The notes: a model not told the origin generated them from the letters alone. Shown: positions 17,964 through 27,423, counted from the stretch's first letter. The stretch is 64,000 nt of DNA from Deltaproteobacteria bacterium (GCA_017644045.1 JAEPMI010000002.1:186001-250000); one strand, 5' to 3'. Numbers and translations are program-made.

Positions 17964-19352
17964 TCACGCTCCGTCGTCGATCGAGGGTCCATCGCCCACC
18001 AACCAGTCGATGAGGAGGTGGGCGATGGTGTAATCGGTCTGGGCGTCACCCAGCGCGGCCGGCGCCCGGAAGTCCGGTCGCAGGAACGATCCGGTGCCAG
18101 CCACCAGGACGCGGGTCCCGGCTGGCGTGTCGCCCATGCCGAAGGGAAGCGGGAGCGTTCCCTCGAGGGCGACGAGGAGTGGTTGTGCTCCCGGCTCTCC
18201 GCCTGTCGGCCATGCCGAGGGTTCACGGGGTGCGAGGAGGAAGGGCTGGTCCGGGTCGAGCGCGAGTGAGGTGCTCTCTTCGCTGGATCTCAGCCAGACC
18301 TCGCCGTTCGCGAGAGGGCCGGAGAGAGTCAACGCGCCGGTGAAGAGGAGGTTCACGCTCTCCCCGACCGATCGAAGCGGATGGTCTTCGGCCAAGGGCA
18401 CACTCGGCCCGGGTGGGTAGGGAACGGGCACGAAGCCGACGGCGGAGCGCATGGGAACGCGCACGGACCGAGGGTCGAGCACGAGCCGGTCGCCCAGGGT
18501 CACCCCCCAGGGCTCGAGCAAGGGGAGCAGTCCCGGCGTCCCCGGTGAAGCGTAGGGCGTACCCGAACCGACGGTCACGGCGAGACCTCCGCCCAGCACC
18601 GCGACGCAGCCACCCTGCTTCAGGTAGCGGGCGAGATGGCGCAACGCCACTTCGTCCAGGCCTTGCGGTTCCACCAGAAGGAGCGCCCGCAGCTCGGTGC
18701 TCACGGGCTCCGCCAGCGTCGCGGGGTGCACCCGGTAGTGGCCGAGCACCTCGCCGAGTCCGAGGGTCGGGTCGTCGCCCTCTCGGTAGAGCGACGCGAC
18801 CACGCCGATCGCGTGAGGAGGATGGCTCAGCAGCTGGATGTAACGAAGCAGGGTGCGCTCGAATTCCGCTGCATCGTCGATGTACGGCAGCACGTGCTCA
18901 CCGTGCGCCGAGCGGATCACGGCCCCGCGGAAGAGCTCGACGGTGCGGTAGACGGTCCCCTCCATCACGGGCTGCTGCACTCGTGGCACTCCGTCGATCT
19001 CGGTGCGCGACGGATCGATCACCACATCGCCATGCCGCAGGTGCCCGTTCGCGTGTCGCGCGTACTGAGCGATGATGGCCCTCAGCTCTTCGGCGAGGGT
19101 GGACCAGGGAGGCGGCATCTCGGGCGAGAACACCACTCGGACCTCTACATCGGTATCGAGCGCCTCGAGTCGTGCGATGACCCCTGGAGCGAGCGGCGGA
19201 CGCGTCGGACCGACCGGAAAGGCCGCGTCACCCGCCGCATGCGGTGGAACCTCGCCTCCGGAGGCGTTGGCCTCCACCGGCTCGGGCGGTGCGGGATCGC
19301 TCCCACAGGCGAGCGGGCCGAAGAGAGCGATGAGGCACAGGATCCGTTGCAT
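17964..19352 (-). CDS. GldG/ABC-auxiliary-domain-like lipoprotein
   Basis: I begin the gene at the ATG at 19352: it gives a lipoprotein signal with PLACG, and it lies 4 bases past the stop of the permease upstream. Residues 50-160 match the ABC-auxiliary (GldG-like) pattern: LAPGVIARLEAL, VRVVFSPEMPPPW, HGDVVIDPSRT, then VELFRGAVI and an FERTLLRYI helix. A thioredoxin/GATase-like Gly-rich turn (GGCVAVLGGGLAV) follows near 270. GldG-type proteins usually end in a membrane helix next to a GldF permease; here neither is present. It closes the pyrimidine-operon transcript but has no evident role in it. Confidence 0.55.
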   Translation of the reverse strand: MQRILCLIALFGPLACGSDPAPPEPVEANASGGEVPPHAAGDAAFPVGPTRPPLAPGVIARLEALDTDVEVRVVFSPEMPPPWSTLAEELRAIIAQYARHANGHLRHGDVVIDPSRTEIDGVPRVQQPVMEGTVYRTVELFRGAVIRSAHGEHVLPYIDDAAEFERTLLRYIQLLSHPPHAIGVVASLYREGDDPTLGLGEVLGHYRVHPATLAEPVSTELRALLLVEPQGLDEVALRHLARYLKQGGCVAVLGGGLAVTVGSGTPYASPGTPGLLPLLEPWGVTLGDRLVLDPRSVRVPMRSAVGFVPVPYPPGPSVPLAEDHPLRSVGESVNLLFTGALTLSGPLANGEVWLRSSEESTSLALDPDQPFLLAPREPSAWPTGGEPGAQPLLVALEGTLPLPFGMGDTPAGTRVLVAGTGSFLRPDFRAPAALGDAQTDYTIAHLLIDWLVGDGPSIDDGA

Positions 19353-19356
19353 CGGT

Positions 19357-20865
19357 TCAGAAGTCGGTGGGCTCGGCCGGGTCGAGGTGCGGGGGCGGCG
19401 CCAAGCGCGAGAGGGCGAAGTAGAGCCCGCCGCTGATGAAGAAGCCGACGAACCAGGCGTAGGTGTAGATGTCGCTCCAGATCGGGGAGACCTCTTCGAC
19501 CGCACCCGCGGCCTTCAGGAAGCCCAGCACGTTGGGCGCGACGCCGACCACGAGCGCCACGAGCGCACGCCAGTTCCAACCGGCGCCTCCGAAGGAGAAC
19601 TGACCCCTCTTGCGGAAGAGGTCCTCGACGTCGAGCTCGGTGCGGCGGAGGAGAAAGTAGTCGCTGATCAGGATGCCCGCGATGGGACCGAGGAGCGCGG
19701 AGTAGCCGATGAGCCAGGTGAAGATGTAGCCCTCGGTGCTCTCGAGGAGCTTCCAGGGGAACATCGCCAGGCCGAGGCCGGCGGTGATGTAGCCGCCCAT
19801 CTTGAAGCTGATCTTCTCGGGCGCGATGTTCGAGAAGCCGTTGGCCGGGGCGACGACGTTGGCCGCCAGGTTGGTGGTCAGCGTGGCGACGACCAGCGCG
19901 ACCAGCGCGAAGACCACCGCCGTGCCGCCCATCTTGCCGAGGAGCTGGACCGGGTCCCAGATCGCCTCTCCGTAGATGACGACGGTGGCGCTGGTGACGG
20001 CGACGCCGATGAACGCGAAGAGCGCCATCGTCGGCGGGAGACCTACGGCCTGGCCGACGATCTGGTCCTTCTGCGTCTTACAGTAGCGAGTGAAGTCCGG
20101 GATGTTCAGCGAGAGGGTCGCCCAGAAGCCGACCATCGCGGTCAGGCTCGGGAAGAAGACGTCCCAGAACTGCCCCTCCTTCGGTTGACCGTGGTCGAAC
20201 TGCGAAGGGGTCGAGAGCATCTCGCCGAAGCCGCCGGCTTCGGTGTAGGCCCACGCGAGGAGCGCCAGACCCATCAGGATGAGGAACGGCGCGGCGAGGG
20301 TCTCGAGCCAGCGGATCGACTCGGTGCCGAACTTGATGAAGACGACGTGCAGCGCCCAGAAGCCGACGAAGCAGGCGAACTGGCCGCCGTCGATGCCGAG
20401 CACGGCGAGCTCTTCGCCTGCGATGGAGTCACCGCTGACGGCGTTGATGAGCGTGTAGATGGCGGAGCCGCCGACCCAGGTCTGGATGCCGAACCAACCG
20501 CAGGCGACCAGGCCGCGCAGGAGCGCCGGCACGTTCGCACCGACGGTGCCGAAGCTCGAGCGGAGCAGCACCGGGAAGGGGATGCCGTGCTTCGTTCCCG
20601 CGTGACCGACGAGCATCATCGGCAGGAGGACGATGATGTTCCCGAGCGCGACGGTGAGCACGGCCTGCCACCAGCTCATGCCTTCCGAGACCATGCCCGC
20701 GGCGAGCATGTAGGTCGGGACGCAGACCACCATGCCGACCCAGAGGGCGGCGATGTTGGTCCACTTCCACGTCTTGCCGGCTTCGGGGGTCGGCGCGAGG
20801 TCGTTGTTGAAGAGACTGGGGTCGGACCCGTCGATGGGATCCGGCTCTACGGTGGCTCCGGCCAC
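19357..20865 (-). CDS. NCS1-family nucleobase/hydantoin permease
   Basis: A 502-aa, roughly twelve-helix transporter with NCS1 hallmarks: a WVGMVVCVPTYML first helix, LLRSSFGTVGANVPALLRG, an aromatic GWFGIQTWVGG segment in the binding region, and SLNIPDFTRYCKTQKDQ. NCS1 proteins (Mhp1, PucI, UraA-unrelated CodB) import uracil, allantoin or hydantoins with sodium or protons. Placement directly after preA and with dihydropyrimidinase strongly suggests a pyrimidine or hydantoin substrate. The start is a GTG only 4 bases past the preA stop, so translation is coupled. Confidence 0.92.
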   Translation of the reverse strand: MAGATVEPDPIDGSDPSLFNNDLAPTPEAGKTWKWTNIAALWVGMVVCVPTYMLAAGMVSEGMSWWQAVLTVALGNIIVLLPMMLVGHAGTKHGIPFPVLLRSSFGTVGANVPALLRGLVACGWFGIQTWVGGSAIYTLINAVSGDSIAGEELAVLGIDGGQFACFVGFWALHVVFIKFGTESIRWLETLAAPFLILMGLALLAWAYTEAGGFGEMLSTPSQFDHGQPKEGQFWDVFFPSLTAMVGFWATLSLNIPDFTRYCKTQKDQIVGQAVGLPPTMALFAFIGVAVTSATVVIYGEAIWDPVQLLGKMGGTAVVFALVALVVATLTTNLAANVVAPANGFSNIAPEKISFKMGGYITAGLGLAMFPWKLLESTEGYIFTWLIGYSALLGPIAGILISDYFLLRRTELDVEDLFRKRGQFSFGGAGWNWRALVALVVGVAPNVLGFLKAAGAVEEVSPIWSDIYTYAWFVGFFISGGLYFALSRLAPPPHLDPAEPTDF

Positions 20866-20868
20866 GGG

Positions 20869-22245
20869 TCAGTCGGCGCCGCGCGCCTTGCGCGTGGCAT
20901 CCAGACCACCGGGGACCAGATCCTTGCCGGCCGCGACCCGGTCGTTCCAGGTCTCGCTCTCCGGTGCCTTGCGCTTCTCGACCATCGTGATGGTGCCCTC
21001 GACCGGACAGACGAGCGCGCAGAGGTTGCAGCCGACGCACTCTTCTTCGTGCACGTAGGGGATGCGCGCGCCGGGCGTGCCACCCTTGGCGGTCACCGGG
21101 CGATCGGGAACGTCCGTCGGGAAGGCGACGTGGCCGGCCTTCTTCTTGTCCTCGTCGCTCATGCCCGGGATGTGGATGCACTGGTGGCTTCCATCCATGC
21201 AGGCGACGAAGCAGAGCTGGCAGCCGATGCACTTGTCGGGGTCGATGTCCGCGACCACGTGGTAGTTCAGGTCGAGGTCGCCCCAGTCCTTGTACTGCGG
21301 CACGGCCTTGCCCACGAGGTCCATCGCGGAGTCCATGCCCTTCTCGTCGAGGAAGTCGGAGAGGCCCTCGATCATGTCTTCGACGATGCGGTAGCCGTAA
21401 TGCATGACCGCGGTGCAGACCTGCACGCTGGTCGAACCGAGTGCCATGAACTCGGCGGCGTCGCGCCAGGTGCTGATGCCGCCGATGCCGCTGATGGGCT
21501 TCGGGAAGACCTTCGCGGTCTGCCCCAGCAGGTGCAGCGCGATGGGTTTGACCGCCGGGCCGCAGTAGCCGCCGTTGGACGAGCCGTTGCCGACCACGGG
21601 GAGCGGCACCATCCGGTCCAGGTCCACACCGACGATCGACTTCACGGTGTTGATCAGGCTGACCGCATCGGCGCCCGCCTCGAGGGCGGCGCGCGCGGGC
21701 TCGGCGATGTCGCCCACGTTCGGCGTGAGCTTCACGATCACCGGCACGTTGGCCTTCTCCATGACCCAGCCGACGATGGTCTTGAGCACCTCCGGCTCCG
21801 CGCCGACCGCCGAGCCCATGCCGCGCTCGCACATGCCGTGCGGGCAGCCGAAGTTCAGCTCGAGCATGTCCGAGCCGACGTCTTCGACCTTCTGGATGAT
21901 CTCGTGCCACTCCTCGCGGGTGTCGACCATGAGCGACGCGATGAGCGTGTGGTCCGGGTAGTGCTTCTTCACGTCGGCCATCTCGTCCAGGTTCACCTGG
22001 AGCGGCCGGTCGGTGATGAGCTCGATGTTGTTGAGGCCCATCATCCGCGTGGAGCCGTAGTCGACCCCGCCGAAGCGGCTCGACACGTTCACGATCGGGT
22101 TGCCGAGGGTCTTCCAGACCGCCCCACCCCACCCGGCGGCGAAGGCACGCTTCACCTGGTCGCCGGTGTTGGTCGGCGGCGCGCTGGCCAGCCAGAAGGG
22201 GTTGGGCGACTTCACGCCGCAGAACTCGATGCTCAAGTCAGCCAC
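20869..22245 (-). CDS. preA: dihydropyrimidine dehydrogenase subunit PreA
   Basis: A 458-aa dihydroorotate-dehydrogenase-like FMN barrel with two C-terminal [4Fe-4S] motifs (CIGCQLCFVAC and CVGCNLCALVCP). The barrel has the DPD substrate loop NFGCPHGM, the KLTPNVGDI phosphate strand and PISGIGGISTW. With PreT it reduces uracil and thymine to dihydro forms using NAD(P)H. I use the GTG at 22245 because CAGGAGG lies 5 bases before it; the 15 residues upstream lack that support. In the active-site loop the residue aligned with pig DPD's catalytic Cys671 is Val (GMGSAVG), which may alter the reaction or be normal for bacterial PreA. Confidence 0.93.
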   Translation of the reverse strand: MADLSIEFCGVKSPNPFWLASAPPTNTGDQVKRAFAAGWGGAVWKTLGNPIVNVSSRFGGVDYGSTRMMGLNNIELITDRPLQVNLDEMADVKKHYPDHTLIASLMVDTREEWHEIIQKVEDVGSDMLELNFGCPHGMCERGMGSAVGAEPEVLKTIVGWVMEKANVPVIVKLTPNVGDIAEPARAALEAGADAVSLINTVKSIVGVDLDRMVPLPVVGNGSSNGGYCGPAVKPIALHLLGQTAKVFPKPISGIGGISTWRDAAEFMALGSTSVQVCTAVMHYGYRIVEDMIEGLSDFLDEKGMDSAMDLVGKAVPQYKDWGDLDLNYHVVADIDPDKCIGCQLCFVACMDGSHQCIHIPGMSDEDKKKAGHVAFPTDVPDRPVTAKGGTPGARIPYVHEEECVGCNLCALVCPVEGTITMVEKRKAPESETWNDRVAAGKDLVPGGLDATRKARGAD

Positions 22246-22353
22246 TTTGTCCTCCTGGGGTTTGGTGCAAACCCCTCCCCACTCGAGCAAAGCTCGAGAC
22301 GGGGCCCCTCCCCGACTCCGCCTCGCTTCGCTCGCGGATGCGACTCTGTCGCA

Positions 22354-23679
22354 TCAGTTCTCTTCTCCGCCAAAGCTGGCGGTGATGGCGCGGGCGGCGA
22401 GCTTGCCGTGCTGGGCCGCGTTCACGACCTCCTTGCCGCCGTTCACGCAGTCCCCGCCGGCGTAGACCTTCGGGTTCCCGGTGCGGTGGGTCGCCGGGTC
22501 GACCTGGACCCGTCCCTTGCCGTCGAGCTCGACCCCACCGAAGGCGGCCGCGAGCTTCGTGAGCCGGCTCTGACCGATGGCCATCGCCACCAGGTCGCAC
22601 GCCAGCGTCTCCTCGGCGCCGGTGTCGGTCGCCTTCACCTTCAGGCCGGTGACCTTGCCGCCCTCGCGGACGACGCCCGTCGGCTGCCGGTTCTCGACGA
22701 GCCGGACCCCGTCCTTTCGGGCGTCGACCATCTCGTGGTGGTAGCCGCTCATCGCGGCCTCGGTCTTTCGGTAGACCATCGCCACGTCGGGCACGCCGAG
22801 CTGCGCGAGCTCGCGCGCGATGTCGATGGCGGTGTTGCCGCCGCCGACCACGAGCGCGGTCCCGATGCCGTCGAGGCCCATACCGCTCTCGAGCTTGAGC
22901 CGCTCGATGTACTCGACCGCGCCGACGCTGCCCTCACCCTCTTCGCCTTCGACGCCGAGCGCGTTGTCCGGGCCGAGGCCGATGCCGATGAAGACCGCGT
23001 CGTAGTCCGCCGCGAGCTTGGCCACCAAGACCTGACCTTCGCCGGCCTCGCCGTCGACGATCTCCACGCCGGTCTTCAGCTCGATGTCACCGAGCGCGAG
23101 GATCAGCTCGACCTCCGCCAGCGAGGCCTCCGAGTGCAGCTTGTAGGGCGCGACGCCGGTGGTGTTGAGACCACCGGCGACGGCACGCTTCTCGTACACG
23201 TGGACGGTGTGCCCATCGAGCGCGAGGTGGCCCGCCGCCGCGAGCGAAGCAGGACCGCCGCCGATGCATGCGATGGTCTTGCCGGTCGCGGGCTTTCGCG
23301 TCTTGCTCAGGAGCTCCGCGTCCTGGGCGATCGCGTTCTCGGTCGCGTAGCGCTGCAGCCGACCGATGGCGATCGGCTCGCGACCCCAGTGGTTGTAGAC
23401 GCAGCTGCCGGCGCAGAGCACCTCCACCGGACAGACCCGCGCGCAGCTGGTGCCGAGCAGGTTCGCCGCGAAGATCGTCCGCGCCGAGCCCTTCACGTTG
23501 TCCGTCGCGATCTTGTGGATGAAGGTCGGGATGTCGATCCCGGTCGGGCACGCCTGCACGCAGGGCGCGTCCACGCAGTAGATGCACCGGTTGGCTTCGG
23601 TGATCGCTTCGGGGCGAGTGTAGAGCGGCGCCTTGTCGGGCAGCTTCGTCTCGAGGCGGTCGTCGGGGAGTCTGGTCAC
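22354..23679 (-). CDS. preT: PreT-like NAD(P)H-dependent flavoprotein subunit
   Basis: A 441-aa protein of the glutamate-synthase small-subunit / PreT type. The N-terminal 110 residues hold cysteine clusters for iron-sulfur (CIYCVDAPCVQACP, TSCARVCPVEVLCAGSC). A GxGxxG FAD site follows (ACIGGGPASLAAAGHLA), and later a second nucleotide site (ALVVGGGNTAIDIAREL). It passes electrons from NAD(P)H via FAD to PreA. The GTG start overlaps the aminotransferase stop (GTGA), so translation is coupled. A 108-base gap separates it from preA. Confidence 0.92.
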   Translation of the reverse strand: MTRLPDDRLETKLPDKAPLYTRPEAITEANRCIYCVDAPCVQACPTGIDIPTFIHKIATDNVKGSARTIFAANLLGTSCARVCPVEVLCAGSCVYNHWGREPIAIGRLQRYATENAIAQDAELLSKTRKPATGKTIACIGGGPASLAAAGHLALDGHTVHVYEKRAVAGGLNTTGVAPYKLHSEASLAEVELILALGDIELKTGVEIVDGEAGEGQVLVAKLAADYDAVFIGIGLGPDNALGVEGEEGEGSVGAVEYIERLKLESGMGLDGIGTALVVGGGNTAIDIARELAQLGVPDVAMVYRKTEAAMSGYHHEMVDARKDGVRLVENRQPTGVVREGGKVTGLKVKATDTGAEETLACDLVAMAIGQSRLTKLAAAFGGVELDGKGRVQVDPATHRTGNPKVYAGGDCVNGGKEVVNAAQHGKLAARAITASFGGEEN

Positions 23680-24986
23680 GCGGTCTCCATGGCCGCGAAG
23701 GACTCGCCGAGGATCTTCAGCCCTTCACGGATCTCGTCTTCGCCGATGTTCAACGCCGGCGCGATTCGAATGGTGTTGCCCCAGAGGCCGCCCTTGCCGA
23801 TCAGCAGACCGCGCTTCTTGGTCTGCTCGAAGAGCGCCTTGGTGGCTTCGGGGTTCGGGGTGCGGTCGCCGGCCTCCTCGTTCTTCACGAGCTCGAGGGC
23901 CTGCATCAGCCCCATGCCGCGAACGTCGCCGATGATCTTCGGGTACTTCTTCTGGAGCGCCTCGAGGCCCTCGCGGAGGACCGCGCCCATCGCCTCGGCG
24001 TTGCCGCAGAGGTCGTCCCGCTCGATGATCTCGAGCACCTTGTTGCCGGCCGTGCAGCTCACCGGGTTGCCGCCGAAGGTGCTGATCGAGCCCTTCTTCA
24101 GGCTGTCGGCGATCGGCGCGGTGGTCACGATGGCGCCGAGCGGGAAGCCGTTCGCGATGCCCTTGGCCATCGTCATCATGTCCGGCTCCACGCCGTACTG
24201 CTCGATGCCCCACATCTTGCCGGTGCGGCCGAAGCCTGTCTGGACCTCGTCGGCGATGAAGACCCCGCCGTACTTGGCGATGATCTCCTGCGCGATCTGG
24301 AAGTACTCCTTCGGCGGAGTCACGAAGCCGCCGACGCCCTGGATGGGCTCGACGAGCATGCCGGCGATCTTGCCGGTCGTGGTCGTCTGGATGAGCTCGT
24401 CGAGATCCTTCGCGCACGCGACGCCGCAGCTCGGGTACTCGAGCTTCATCGGGCAGCGGTAGCAGTAGGGCGCCAGGCCGTGCTTGATGGCCGCGATCTG
24501 GCTCGGCACCGCGCGGTAGGTGTTGTGCGCGGTCAGCGACTGGGCGAGGAGGCTGCGCCCGGAGTAGCCGTGGCGGAGCGCGACCAGCTCGCTGTTGCCG
24601 GTGAAGACCTGGGCCATCATGACCGCGGTCTCGTCGGCCTCGGTGCCGCTGGCCGTGAAGAAGGCCTTCTCGAGCTTGCCCGGGGTCGCGGCGGTGAGCC
24701 TCTCGGCGAGCTCCACGATGGGCACCGTCGGGTAGAGCGTGCTGACGTGGGTCAGCCGCTGGATCTGCGCGATGACGGCGTCGTTGATCTCCTCGTTCGA
24801 GTGACCGAGGGAGACCGTCAGGATGCCGCCGAAGAAGTCGAGGTAGTCGTTCCCATCGAGGTCGGTGAGCTTGGTGCCGTGGCCCTCCACGAGCACGGCC
24901 GGCTCTTCGTAGAAGTTCGCAACCGCGGGGAAGAGGTGCTTGGCGTGCTTCTCGCGGACTTCCTTGCTGGTGATCTTCTCGCTCAT
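23676..24986 (-). CDS. class III PLP aminotransferase (beta-alanine/AGXT2-like)
   Basis: A 436-aa aminotransferase with the class III signature: EVQTGFGRTGKMWG, then MTMAKGIANGFPLGA, where K275 binds PLP. The sequence fits the AGXT2/omega-amino-acid-pyruvate group. In this operon the natural substrates are beta-alanine and 3-aminoisobutyrate, the products of beta-ureidopropionase, giving malonate and methylmalonate semialdehydes. I start at the ATG at 24986, with GGGAG upstream; it overlaps the dihydropyrimidinase stop by 4 bases (ATGA), and its own stop overlaps preT. Confidence 0.9.
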   Translation of the reverse strand: MSEKITSKEVREKHAKHLFPAVANFYEEPAVLVEGHGTKLTDLDGNDYLDFFGGILTVSLGHSNEEINDAVIAQIQRLTHVSTLYPTVPIVELAERLTAATPGKLEKAFFTASGTEADETAVMMAQVFTGNSELVALRHGYSGRSLLAQSLTAHNTYRAVPSQIAAIKHGLAPYCYRCPMKLEYPSCGVACAKDLDELIQTTTTGKIAGMLVEPIQGVGGFVTPPKEYFQIAQEIIAKYGGVFIADEVQTGFGRTGKMWGIEQYGVEPDMMTMAKGIANGFPLGAIVTTAPIADSLKKGSISTFGGNPVSCTAGNKVLEIIERDDLCGNAEAMGAVLREGLEALQKKYPKIIGDVRGMGLMQALELVKNEEAGDRTPNPEATKALFEQTKKRGLLIGKGGLWGNTIRIAPALNIGEDEIREGLKILGESFAAMETA

Positions 24987-26377
24987 CGCAACAACTCCCC
25001 CACGCCGACGCGCTTCACGAACTGACCGCCGCCGCGGGTCTCGAGCTTGCCGTTCCGGATGATGACGCGGCCGCGGCTGAGCACGGTCTCCGTCCAACCC
25101 TGGACCTCACGGCCTTCGTACGCCGAGTAGTCGACGTTCATGTGGTGGGTGAACTCGTTGTCCACGCTGATGGTCTCCTTGCGATCCGGATCGAAGATCA
25201 CGATGTCCGCGTCGGAGCCGACGGCGATGGTGCCCTTCTTGGGGAAGAGGCCGAACGCCTTGGCCGCGGCAGTGCTGGTGAGCTCCACGAAGCGGTTGAG
25301 GCCGATGCGGCCCTTCACCACGCCGGCGTCGTAGATGACGCTCATGCGGTTCTCGACGCCGGGGGCGCCGTTGGGGATCTTGGTGAAGCTCTCGCGCCCG
25401 AGCTCCTTCTGGTCCTTGAAGCAGAAGGGGCAGTGGTCGGTGGCGATGGTCTCGAGGTCGCGGAACTGCAGCCCCTGCCAGAGCGACTCCTGGTTCCACT
25501 TCTCGCGGAGCGCGGGGGTCATCACCCACTTCGCGCCCTCGAAGCCCTGGTCGTAGATGCTCTGGTCGAGCAGCAGGTACTGCGGGCAGGTCTCGGCGAT
25601 CACGTTCACGCCGCGGGCCCGGCCGCGCTTCACCTCTTCGAGCGCGTCGTGGCAGCTGAGGTGCACGATGTAGAGCGGCACGTCGGCGACCTCGGCGATC
25701 GCGATCGAGCGGTGCACGCCTTCGGCCTCCATGCGGGTCGGGCGAGTGAGCGCGTGGTACTTCGGGTCGACCTTTCCGTCGGCGACCGCCTCGCGGACGA
25801 TCTCGTCGATGACGATGCCGTTCTCCGCGTGCATGCAGATGCGCGTGCCGTCGAGGCCGGCCTGCCGGAAGGCGCGGTAGAGCACGCCATCGTCGACGTA
25901 GAGCACGCCGGGGTACGCCATGAAGAGCTTGTACGAGCTCACGCCCTCGTCGCGGAGCTTGGTCATCTCCGGCATGCGCTCCACGGGCATGTCGGTGATG
26001 ATCATGTGGAAGCCGTAGTCGATGGTCGCCTTGCCATCGGCCTTGCCGTGCCAGGTGTCGAGGCCTTCGATGGTCGACTTGCCCTTCTCCTGGATGGCGA
26101 AGTCGATCAGGCAGGTCGTGCCACCGTGGGCCGCCGCGATGGTGCCGGTCTCGAAGTCGTCGGCGCTGGTGGTGCCGCCGAAGGGCATGTCGAGGTGCGT
26201 GTGCGGATCGATCCCGCCGGGGAGGACCAGCTTGCCCTTGGCGTCGATGGTCTGGTCCGCCTGGACCTGCAGGTCCTTGCCGATCTGCGCGACGGTCTCG
26301 CCGTCGATGAAGACGTCCGCGAAGTAGTCGTCGACCGCGGTGACGATGCGGCCGTTCTTGATGAGGGTCGTAGCCAT
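24983..26377 (-). CDS. dihydropyrimidinase / D-hydantoinase
   Basis: A 464-aa amidohydrolase of the usual length for this enzyme. The first metal site is DPHTHLD (H59, H61), the carbamylated lysine is K150 in SSYKLFMAYPG, and later ligands fit AENG, IVHLSCHDAL and ATDHCPF (catalytic Asp). It opens the dihydropyrimidine ring to N-carbamoyl-beta-amino acids, or cleaves hydantoins. The ATG at 26377 is 16 bases past the beta-ureidopropionase stop, and its stop overlaps the aminotransferase start. Confidence 0.94.
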   Translation of the reverse strand: MATTLIKNGRIVTAVDDYFADVFIDGETVAQIGKDLQVQADQTIDAKGKLVLPGGIDPHTHLDMPFGGTTSADDFETGTIAAAHGGTTCLIDFAIQEKGKSTIEGLDTWHGKADGKATIDYGFHMIITDMPVERMPEMTKLRDEGVSSYKLFMAYPGVLYVDDGVLYRAFRQAGLDGTRICMHAENGIVIDEIVREAVADGKVDPKYHALTRPTRMEAEGVHRSIAIAEVADVPLYIVHLSCHDALEEVKRGRARGVNVIAETCPQYLLLDQSIYDQGFEGAKWVMTPALREKWNQESLWQGLQFRDLETIATDHCPFCFKDQKELGRESFTKIPNGAPGVENRMSVIYDAGVVKGRIGLNRFVELTSTAAAKAFGLFPKKGTIAVGSDADIVIFDPDRKETISVDNEFTHHMNVDYSAYEGREVQGWTETVLSRGRVIIRNGKLETRGGGQFVKRVGVGELLR

Positions 26378-26393
26378 CAGGGTCTCTCGCGCT

Positions 26394-27272
26394 TCAGGGG
26401 AGCTGTTCGATCATGTCGCCGTAGGTGTCCGGCCGACGGTCCCGATAGAACTGCCAGGTGCGGCGGACCTCTTCGATCATGTCGAGGTCCATCTCGGCGA
26501 CGATGATCTCGTCCTGGTCGCGGCTGCCCTCGGCGAGGAACTGACCGCGCGGGTTCACGAAGTAGCTCTGGCCGTAGAACTCACCGATGTTCCAGGGCGC
26601 CTCGGTACCGACGCGGTTGATCGCACCGAGGAAGTAGCCGTTCGCGACCGCGTGGGCGGGCTGCTCGAGCTTCCAGAGGTACTCGCTGAGACCGGCGACG
26701 GTCGCGCTCGGGTTGAACACGATCTCCGCGCCGTTGAGCCCGAGCAGGCGCGCGCCCTCCGGGAAGTGGCGGTCGTAGCAGATGTAGACGCCGACCTTGG
26801 CGTAGCGCGTCTGGAAGACCGGGTAGCCGAGGTTGCCCGGCTTGAAGAAGTACTTCTCCCAGAACTGGTTGGTGTGGGGGATGTGGTTCTTCCGGTAGGT
26901 CCCGAGGTAGCTGCCGTCGGCGTCGATGACCGCGGCGCTGTTGTAGTAGACGCCCTGCACCGGCGAGCGCTCGTAGATGGGCACGACGATGACCATCTCG
27001 TGCTTCTTCGCGAGCTCCATCATCTTCTGGGTCGTCGGCCCATCGGGGATGAGCTCGGCCTGGTCGCACCACTTCGGGTCCTGGCTCGGACAGAAGTAGG
27101 GCCCGTTGAAGATCTCCTGCAGGCAGAGGATCTGGACGCCCTTCTTCGCGGCCTCTTCGATCATGCCGATGTGCTTCTCGAGCGCGGCGTCCGCGATCTC
27201 CTGCACCGACGCGTTCTCGTCGTTCAGCGCGTTGCTCGCCTGAATGAGCCCACCCACGACCTTGCGTGCCAT
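26394..27272 (-). CDS. beta-ureidopropionase (nitrilase superfamily)
   Basis: A 292-aa C-N hydrolase with the catalytic triad E53 (CLQEIFNGPYF), K128 (YRKNHIPH) and C165 (VYICYDRHFPE). It hydrolyses N-carbamoyl-beta-alanine and N-carbamoyl-3-aminoisobutyrate to the amino acid, CO2 and ammonia. GGAGG lies just upstream of the ATG. It is the promoter-proximal gene of the six-gene operon (this gene, dihydropyrimidinase, aminotransferase, preT, preA, permease). The promoter lies between 27273 and 27423. Confidence 0.94.
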   Translation of the reverse strand: MARKVVGGLIQASNALNDENASVQEIADAALEKHIGMIEEAAKKGVQILCLQEIFNGPYFCPSQDPKWCDQAELIPDGPTTQKMMELAKKHEMVIVVPIYERSPVQGVYYNSAAVIDADGSYLGTYRKNHIPHTNQFWEKYFFKPGNLGYPVFQTRYAKVGVYICYDRHFPEGARLLGLNGAEIVFNPSATVAGLSEYLWKLEQPAHAVANGYFLGAINRVGTEAPWNIGEFYGQSYFVNPRGQFLAEGSRDQDEIIVAEMDLDMIEEVRRTWQFYRDRRPDTYGDMIEQLP

Positions 27273-27423
27273 CCCGATACCTCCAGCGATCCCCGCGTGG
27301 GGAATCCCCCGGACGGAAGACGGCCGGCGTATGGGCAGACCCCATCCGCCGCTCCCCCAACCCGAGAGCGAAGGGGCGTTGGTACCAGAAATGGCGCTCC
27401 CATCTCAAGGAGCACCCGGGAAG

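Noticed and set aside
19072-24462. A plus-strand open frame of nearly 1800 codons antisense to the pyrimidine operon
   Set aside because: It runs against six well-identified enzymes, and its low-complexity, Arg/Gly/Ala-rich product reflects the GC-rich third positions of the real genes.
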